A DNA stretch of 64,000 nt from Apiospora phragmitis (lineage: Eukaryota > Ascomycota > Sordariomycetes > Amphisphaeriales > Apiosporaceae), in the NCBI GenBank assembly GCA_038363925.1, contig JAQQWL010000016.1:496001-560000 (forward strand). The letters are read 5' to 3'. Position 1 is the stretch's first letter, and the number at the start of each line of letters is the position of its first letter. The notes beneath the pieces were generated by a model. It had not been told where the DNA came from and did not search any database. It saw only the letters and a program-made list of their open reading frames with translations. Both the position numbers and the translations under genes were made by a program. Below, piece after piece: positions 57,812 to 64,000 of the stretch.

Positions 57812-58300
57812 AACCGTCGGCGACATGGCAACTTACCAAGGGCATCAACGCTGACATACGGAATTAATGTCGGCAACAGCGTTGATGACAACACTGTTGG
57901 CGATCACGTCGGCAGTCTCGATAGGTCACCGGTAGTGTACGTGGTTAGTACATTAGTTTCTCTATCCGGATGAGAGTGTCAAGCAATGTGCAGCTGTTGC
58001 TGACAGAGGGTTGGTGGATGTAGTACTTCTCATTATATAAACATCGTGGAAATCGTCTTTGTTGCCAAATAGGCCTTCCGTGAAATAATAAATGGCCATG
58101 AGGGTGCCATTAGTAGGCGCTTGCGACGGACAAGCAGCTTGGTGTCAAGGTCATATCGCGATTATTAAGCAGTGCCATCCGGGCTCTGTTCTATCTAGGT
58201 ACAGCTGCATCCAAGTTTGGACTTAAGTGGTAAATCATTCGCTCGCTCAGTAATCATGACATTTTCCTCCCCGACGCGAGGAATCCCCAAGTTCGCGTGA
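57812..58300. other. Intergenic, convergent gene ends
   Basis: Separates the two paralogous coiled-coil genes, tail to tail. No coding frame or repeat was recognised. The two genes do not look like a recent inverted duplication at the DNA level. Confidence 0.5.
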
Positions 58301-59482
58301 TCATGAGACTACGTCAGCCTTGACGAGCAGAGAGTATTCGTCGCCATCTCTCTCCAGCAAGCAGGGTGTTATCATCAAGCTGACCTTGCCGTCTTTGATA
58401 ACCTGACCCGCCTCATTCATGGTGTTTTCGTTACATTGAAACCCATGCGTCAGATCACTCCTGGGTTCGTTGGTCATCAGTGGTATGACTTTGGTCCTAG
58501 CGAAGGTCGATCCCATATCTGCTGCCAGCCTCACAATTTCACGAATCTTGCCGTGCAACTTCAGTGCATCGCTGCCCGAGGCAAACCGCACCATGACGTC
58601 CTGGATCTTGGCCGCTACCATATCAACGATTGACTCATCAATGTCGTGGCTCTTGTGGACCAGGCGTGCGGTGTGAATCCGCCAACCCTGGAACTCGAAC
58701 TGGCTGATTTTGCCCTTCTTCCACAAGGCGTTCCCCATATTGTTAAGGTTGTCGCATACCTGCCGCCCCCACACGAGACTGAAGTTGATAAAGAGCTGAT
58801 CGCAGAGCAGCCGCCATATCAGCGAGCGGAACAAGTAGCAGGGCATGCGATCAGCGTTGAGAAAGGTACGGTAGTGAATCGACAGCTTCTCGAGTGTCTT
58901 TCCGTCGTCTTCCGATATGGTGTCGAGGGGCTTAACCTCGTTGAAGCGCTCCAAGGATAGCTGACGCACCTGATCGCGCAACTGGTTCCATTGGACAATG
59001 ATGTACTGATTAGAGGGTTGGTCGACGGTAACCTGGGCGTTCAGAATTTCGAGCTGGAGCTTCTGCCGAGAAGACTCGTCCTTGAGCTGCCTGTATTTGC
59101 GCTCACTATACTCAATCTGCGCGCGCGTCATAGGTATCGTTTCCCCATCGCCGTTGGAGCCCGTGTGCACCGGCTTGGGAGGGGTGCCAGTAGCAGTAGA
59201 TGGCCCCTCTGTTGACTGTCGGAGGTGGCTGACTTCGTCTTCCAGCGTCTTAATCTGTCGGAGCTTGTTGACTTCGGCTTCCAAAGTCTTGATTTTTTGG
59301 GCGGCATTTTGTTGGGTTTGGTCCCTGTCCTTCTTGACATCCTTGACGATCTTCTCGTACAGCTCCTTGACCCGTGTCGCCTCGCTGTTCTTTGCGATGT
59401 CCTCAAGCTGGCGAATGCGAGCATTCCGCTTGGCAAGTTCGGCCTGGGCACTGGCCAATTGGGTTGCCATGTCCGTATCCAT
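58301..59482 (-). CDS. Coiled-coil fungal protein of unknown function
   Basis: Single intact exon. The first ATG in frame is 59482 (MDTDMATQLA); a second at 59470 is possible. Residues 5-85 are heptad-like coiled coil (AQAELAKRNARIRQLEDIAK, KIKTLEAEVNKLRQ). A Thr/Pro linker and a second short coil follow, then a conserved ~230-residue C-terminal region (YIIVQWNQLRDQVRQLSLERF, CYLFRSLIWRLLCDQLF, FEFQGWRIHTARLVHKS, KIREIVRLAADMGSTFARTK, ITPCLLERDGDEYSLLVKADVV). The same C-terminal pattern occurs in the convergent gene at 56242-57811, so the two are paralogues. I do not recognise a named family. Relatives are, as far as I know, fungal hypothetical proteins. It is not membrane bound and has no signal peptide. 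Confidence 0.75.
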   Translation of the reverse strand: MDTDMATQLASAQAELAKRNARIRQLEDIAKNSEATRVKELYEKIVKDVKKDRDQTQQNAAQKIKTLEAEVNKLRQIKTLEDEVSHLRQSTEGPSTATGTPPKPVHTGSNGDGETIPMTRAQIEYSERKYRQLKDESSRQKLQLEILNAQVTVDQPSNQYIIVQWNQLRDQVRQLSLERFNEVKPLDTISEDDGKTLEKLSIHYRTFLNADRMPCYLFRSLIWRLLCDQLFINFSLVWGRQVCDNLNNMGNALWKKGKISQFEFQGWRIHTARLVHKSHDIDESIVDMVAAKIQDVMVRFASGSDALKLHGKIREIVRLAADMGSTFARTKVIPLMTNEPRSDLTHGFQCNENTMNEAGQVIKDGKVSLMITPCLLERDGDEYSLLVKADVVS

Positions 59483-60676
59483 GTCCAACGTCACGTGTCA
59501 CGTGCTGGTCGGATCAAGGACTGCAATGAAGTGGTTGTTGGTGCGTATGGAGAGGTTAAAGTCTGGAGGAGGCTCAGGTAGACCGATGAGGGAGGAAAAT
59601 GATCGTAACCAAATTTTCCCAGGCAGATGAATGCATTGTTGTTGACGACCAACCTAGCTGCCTTTGAAAGAGCCGTTCTTTGTGCTTGCCGAAGCGGGGC
59701 CTGGTGCGATGCTGGTTTTTAACTTGTTCATCATCGAGAGGGATCTGCTTCACTGGCCAACTTGGGAATCCTCGCTGAGTCTGAGGGAGGGGAGGGGAAA
59801 GAAGGTTCAAATGGTCTCCTAAATGAGAGACACGGGCAACCGCCAACGTGGCTTATTGAAATTGGGAGAAATCAAAATGATTTAGGCGACGACGTTGGAA
59901 TAAACTTTGGCATCACGTGTTAGCCCAATGGACCCAATCTTTCAGTTTCGTTTTCAATCAATGAGTTAATCTGGAGGGGCCAAACAACAAACAACAAGCA
60001 TGAACATGAGCTTGAGGACTTCTTAGGTAGGTGGCCCTCGCAAAGACCTGCTTGCCAGGGTCGGCGTTTGCATATACATGTATGAATATAAGGAAAACAC
60101 GTTTGTTTTCATGAGTGCATGGTAGGGACCAAGGGACGTACTTGCAAGTTCTTGGGACTGCTTCTGCGAAGCGAATTGGTTCTTGGGACCACCTCCCTCC
60201 CCTCTTTGTTTCTGGTTCAATCAATTGCTGTGCTGCGAAACCACCACATTACTTTACAGCAAATTTGACACAATTGCATAAACAGTTCACTGGTAGGGGA
60301 GAATGGGTTATGCATGATTAAACTGTAGGTACTCCGTAGAGTGCTTATCCTTAAAAGACAGGGCTGCCAACAGGTACCAAGGTCCCAGAAGCTCTAGATA
60401 TATACCCATGTAAATGCGCTTCAAGGCAAGAGCTTGCTTAATGCAATGAGACATCACAAGATAATCGAAGCTTCCTTTCATATTCAGATTTCAAGAGGTA
60501 CGAATAGCAAGAACAAAGAAATAAGGTGTCCATCAAATTCAATTACGCCCGCTGAAATGCCCTGGAACATGCAAGAGTATGTACACTAAGTAGGTAGGTA
60601 GGCTGTGGTGAGCCCTGATGCTCCTCACACACCCAAGGCAGCAACTGTTTTCCATTGTCATCATTCATGGCAACGA
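59483..60676. other. Intergenic region
   Basis: About 1.2 kb holding the promoter of the coiled-coil gene and the 3' end of Rrp14 (both minus strand). Open frames of up to about 90 codons have no recognisable domain. No transposon ends were seen. Confidence 0.5.
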
Positions 60677-62458
60677 TTATTTTCTCTTACCGCCGGCAAA
60701 GGCCCCTTCGAAACCAGCACGGCCACCCGTCTTCTTCTTGGGGCCAGCCTTCTTCTTGCCTGCCTTGCCAAGCATCTTCGTCTCTTTTCGCTCCCGGATG
60801 TTCGCCTCGCGTTTGTGTTGACGTTGCTTGATACTCTTCTGGACACCTTCGGCCCTCTCAGCCCACGCCTTCTCACTCTTTTTCTTGGTAGTCTCCTTGC
60901 GCTTTACAGCCTTCTTCAAGAGCTTCTCGTCATCTCTTATCTTCTCGCCCTCGGCTCGTTTCCGGGCAGTCAACCAGGCCTCCTTCTCCTCGATATCCTT
61001 GCGCTTCTCCTCATCCATATTCTCCAGGCGTTTCTTTTCGTTTTGGAATTTCAGAAGGGCTGTCTTGGGGTCCGATGGTCCCTTCTTCTTAGCATTGTTG
61101 AGAACGTGTTTCAGGTCATGAGATAGCCGAGCACCATCCTCAAAAGCAACACGGCCAAACGCGAAGTTGTTGTCCGCCATGTCCACAGCCGGGCTGAGCA
61201 TGCTGCCTGGGGAATTGCGGGCCGAGGCGAGAGCCTCTTCTCTCTTCAACTCTTCCTCCGCCTTGGCCTTCTGGCGAAGCTCCCTGTTTATGCGCCTTCC
61301 GTTCAGCCTGCTTCTGCCGGCGTGACTCGATGAGCTCTTGACGTGTGCGGATCGGCTTTCCGTCAGGGCCATCTGCTTTACGGGCTTCTCGGAGAGCTGT
61401 TATCCTGGCTGCAAGACGGGCACGCAATGCGGTAGTGTCCGAGGGCATTTTGATATGCTTCGGCTTCTCGGACGGCGCAACCGTAGATGAAATGGATGTG
61501 CTAGTGCTCGGCGCTTGCTCAGTAGAGTCGGCAGGTGTGCCGTTAGGATCAAACACGGGTGAGCCCGGAGCAGACGGGGAGTCGGAGGTTGAACCGGATT
61601 CTTGGTCTTTATGGTCGGCTGCGAGACCCGATACGTCGACTTTCTGCATATCAGCTGGCTCAGTGGCTGTGGTCTCCTCGTCATCTTGCTCGACGGACTG
61701 ACTAGGTAGAGTCTCGGGCTTTTCGTCCGGCTTGGTTTGTGTGGAGGGTTGCGACTCTCGGGGGCCGAGCTTGACCTTGTTGACGCCGGATTTGACGTTC
61801 CTTCGTTCAAAGGCAGCCTCTTCCTCTCGAAGCGCCTTGCGCTCTGCCTTGCGGTCTTTCTTGCCCTGCCTTTTCTCTTCCTTACGGCGTTCCTTGGCGG
61901 AAGCCTCCGTCTCCTCCTCGGTCTTCTTTTGCTTCTTCTTCTGCTTCAAACCTTGGCCGGGCTGTTCATATTTAACGCCGTCAACATCAGACCAGTCGTC
62001 CTCAGACGCGGCCTCGCCTTGGTCTCGTTTCCGCTTCTTTCGGGCCTGCTCATCCATGATCTCCTTGACGCTCTTGTTGAGTTCACTGTCGGGATCGAGC
62101 TTGTTGCGCCTCGCTTCTTTGGCCTCGGCTTTGGTTTGCTTCTTCTTTTGCCATTGGTCCTGCGAGGAGACGGTATGCATTAGCAACTGGATGATGCTAA
62201 ATGACAGCGCCTGCAGCGCGAAGTCAAGCGAGATGGGGATGGCATCGTATACATACACCAGACTCTTCGCCGTAGTACATCTTGGCGGGAATCAAGGACA
62301 ACAGGCCATCGAAGGCTTTGGCATGGTCGCGCAGGCGGTCCTATATGTGTGGCTGTGGTTCAGTGCTTATCCCCTTGAAAGATCTGGAGCCGATAAAAGC
62401 AGAACGAGGACAGTGGCGGGGTCGCGGGCAAACGAACCTGCAGCGAAGACTCAGCCAT
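60677..62458 (-). CDS. rrp14: SURF6/Rrp14 ribosome-biogenesis protein
   Basis: Three exons: 62438-62458 (MAESSLQ), 62257-62340 (DRLRDHAKAFDGLLSLIPAK through YYGEESG, the N-terminal Rrp14 motif), and 62159-60677. Both introns are 97 bp, with GTTCGT/ATAG and GTATGT/CGCAG borders in phase. The third exon is Lys/Glu rich and ends with the SURF6 domain (NNFAFGRVAFEDGARLSHDL, LLKFQNEKKRLENMDEEKRK, KREANIRERKETKMLGKAG) and a Gly/Lys tail. By homology with yeast Rrp14 it is a nucleolar factor for pre-rRNA processing of both subunits and is essential. The frame shifts by one between AERKAHKQ and LRQKAKAEEEL at CCC 61282-61284. Removing one base gives 528 residues. A fixed frameshift in such a gene is implausible, so an assembly error is likely. 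Confidence 0.88.
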
Positions 62459-63084
62459 GATTGATTGATTGAGCAGAACACAATCTATCCACTGTGCGAT
62501 TGTCTTTGGCGGGATCGTGGGATTGATCCGGACGAGAAGGATTGCTGGAGGCTTGGGGCCGATATGGTGATCACTGGCAGCTTTTTTTGCCAGAAGTGTT
62601 TCTAGCTTGCTGATGGATGGAGAAAAAACAGCCAGTAGTTCCCGCCTTCCGTCCCTCGAATGAGCAGGCAGAGCAGAATCGCGCTCCCTGATTGGCTGCA
62701 GGCCACTGGTTTTTTCTGGTCCCCCCTCGAAATTTTCTAGCAAAGCAAGTGGGTTCTTTTTTTGCGAAATCTTGGCATTCATTCTGCCGTCTTTTCTAGG
62801 GAGCCCGTGCACTTATCGCTAAGGCGGTGAGGTTGATTGATTGGCTTGCCGCCTCAGGTTACAGATGCTTACTCCAGGCGTGTGCATCGAATTGCAGACA
62901 AGATACCTTATTTGCGAGCTCATGCTTGTTACAGGTCTCGATTTGGTCTTCGATCAGGCGACTCTGGCTGCAGCTCCGGTTTCTAAAGTCGCTGGTACAT
63001 TGAGGGATGATTGGTTGCAAGTGGTTCGTATTGGTGGTAAGAATACGGTACCTCGCGTGTAGCTATACTTCTAAGCAACTTCGT
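62459..63084. other. Intergenic: Rrp14 promoter and 3' end of the MFS gene
   Basis: Both flanking genes are on the minus strand. No further feature is supported. Confidence 0.5.
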
Positions 63085-64000
63085 TTACTGATTCCGCCTA
63101 AATCCTATTCTCGGCTTTCCGCCAACCACAAAGTATGATATGACCGCCGTGACCCCAGCTGCACCCGCAAAGACGGCATTCATATTGCCATAGCCAATCC
63201 GGTCGCGCATTGTACCGCTAATGATTGGCCCCAGCGTGAGGCCTGCACAGAAGAAGAGGGAGTTGAATCCGTAAAGTTGCGCATAAGGGCCGTTCGCTCC
63301 GAAGAAGCTAGGGTTTGCTTTGTCGTATCGCTGCACAACATCGCTCGCCTCAACAAAACTGGGCGAGTCTATGATCGCCAGTCCGACTCCGTTGAGAGCG
63401 AGCAGCGCGCACCACAACACAATGTTACCCGATCTTCCAACATGCTGCTCTGGCGGGAGGCGAAGTAGTAGCAGGACCGGTACGAGGTGGCCAAACCCAA
63501 CGACTGCCACGGGTTTCGTGCCGAATCGGTCAACAGCCCACCCCGCAAGTGGGCCGAGAATTAAACAAGGGACATTGAGCGCGATGAACAAAAGCCCGGC
63601 CTGCAGAGACGAGAACCCGAGCAGGTCCCGAGCCTCGGTCGGGATGGTAGCGTCAAACGCTGCAAGCAGCGCAGCCTGTATAAACGCCATGACAAAAGCG
63701 ACAAGAAGTCGTGGATTGCGCAAGCAGTACAAGACGGGGATCGCGCGAATGAGTTTGTTAGGCTCCCCATGTATCTCGTATCGTTCCTCTTGCTTGCGCT
63801 GCAGGAGTGCATCTTCCTCGGTTGGCTCGTCGGCTGCTTCGTCCGTGCTAGGATTGGTGCCATCACTCGCGAAGGAGCTGTCATACTTCGCCGCGATCTT
63901 TTTCTCGAGGACTAGCAACCGCATGATGAAATCAACGCCCAGCAGAGCGGAACCGACTCCAAAGACGCCTGCGTAACCTATCTCATCGTAAAGTATCCCT
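63085..64000 (-). CDS. MFS transporter, C-terminal part (gene continues past the window)
   Basis: The frame is open from the window edge (reading GILYDEIGYAGVFGVGSALL) to the stop at 63085, about 305 residues. It starts around TM5-6. A charged cytosolic loop (LEKKIAAKYDSSFASDG to YEIHGEPNKLIRAI) is followed by six hydrophobic spans: LLVAFVMAFIQAALLAAF, AGLLFIALNVPCLILGPLAG, PVAVVGFGHLVPVLLLL, IVLWCALLALNGVGLAII, YGFNSLFFCAGLTLGPIISG and MNAVFAGAAGVTAVISYFVV. The motif GWAVDRFGTKP is the motif-A-like repeat between TM8 and TM9. The form resembles fungal multidrug or vesicular-amine-type (DHA1) exporters. The substrate is unknown. The N-terminal half is outside the window. Confidence 0.85.
   Translation of the reverse strand, partial: GILYDEIGYAGVFGVGSALLGVDFIMRLLVLEKKIAAKYDSSFASDGTNPSTDEAADEPTEEDALLQRKQEERYEIHGEPNKLIRAIPVLYCLRNPRLLVAFVMAFIQAALLAAFDATIPTEARDLLGFSSLQAGLLFIALNVPCLILGPLAGWAVDRFGTKPVAVVGFGHLVPVLLLLRLPPEQHVGRSGNIVLWCALLALNGVGLAIIDSPSFVEASDVVQRYDKANPSFFGANGPYAQLYGFNSLFFCAGLTLGPIISGTMRDRIGYGNMNAVFAGAAGVTAVISYFVVGGKPRIGFRRNQ

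Overview
The window is nuclear DNA of a filamentous ascomycete (Pezizomycotina). I infer Sordariomycetes, but the sequence alone does not fix the genus. The evidence is: genes split by short introns (about 43-160 bp) with GTRNGT donors and CTRAC-like branch sites; typical fungal families (WSC, Zn2Cys6, SRPK-like kinase, DUF7580, C2H2/ankyrin, acetamidase-type amidase, DHA1 transporters); and an AT-rich block of about 17.7 kb with the transition-only decay left by repeat-induced point mutation (RIP).

Layout. Left arm (1-25.6 kb): 3' part of a DUF1989 gene; a Cys-rich WSC cell-surface gene; a rotted SDR; a secreted protein; a Zn2Cys6 regulator; an SRPK-like kinase with a C-terminal membrane anchor; mitochondrial ribosomal protein bL34m; a very large acidic telomere-type OB-fold protein (Pot1/Cdc13 domain); an O-methyltransferase; and a fructosamine-kinase-family pseudogene with three in-frame stops. 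Centre (25.6-46.9 kb): one DHA1-type MFS transporter gene broken by two transposon insertions. The first is a four-layer nest: Ty3/Gypsy element 1 (26446-44196) holds a Fot1/pogo element B (32583-43720), which holds Ty3/Gypsy element 2 on the other strand (32757-42042), which holds a second Fot1-like element A (36502-38328). The second insertion is Fot1/pogo element C (44951-46863). Target-site duplications, LTRs, TIRs and polypurine tracts can be read at the borders. Removing both insertions with one copy of each target site gives coding exons that total 1467 nt, exactly 489 codons. Right arm (47-64 kb): a DUF7580 gene divergent from a C2H2/Rua1-C/ankyrin fusion gene; a broken amidase; two convergent paralogous coiled-coil genes; the SURF6/Rrp14 ribosome-biogenesis gene; and the 3' half of a second MFS transporter that runs off the window.

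A recurring oddity is single-base frame breaks in otherwise well-preserved genes, often in short homopolymers (G5 at 7758, C5 at 16291, C4 at 22737, T7 at 47750, C3 at 61282). They also hit genes likely to be essential (Rrp14, the telomere protein), so I read most of them as uncorrected assembly indels. The nonsense codons in the fructosamine-kinase gene and the amidase look like real decay.

No CRISPR array, rRNA or convincing tRNA was found.
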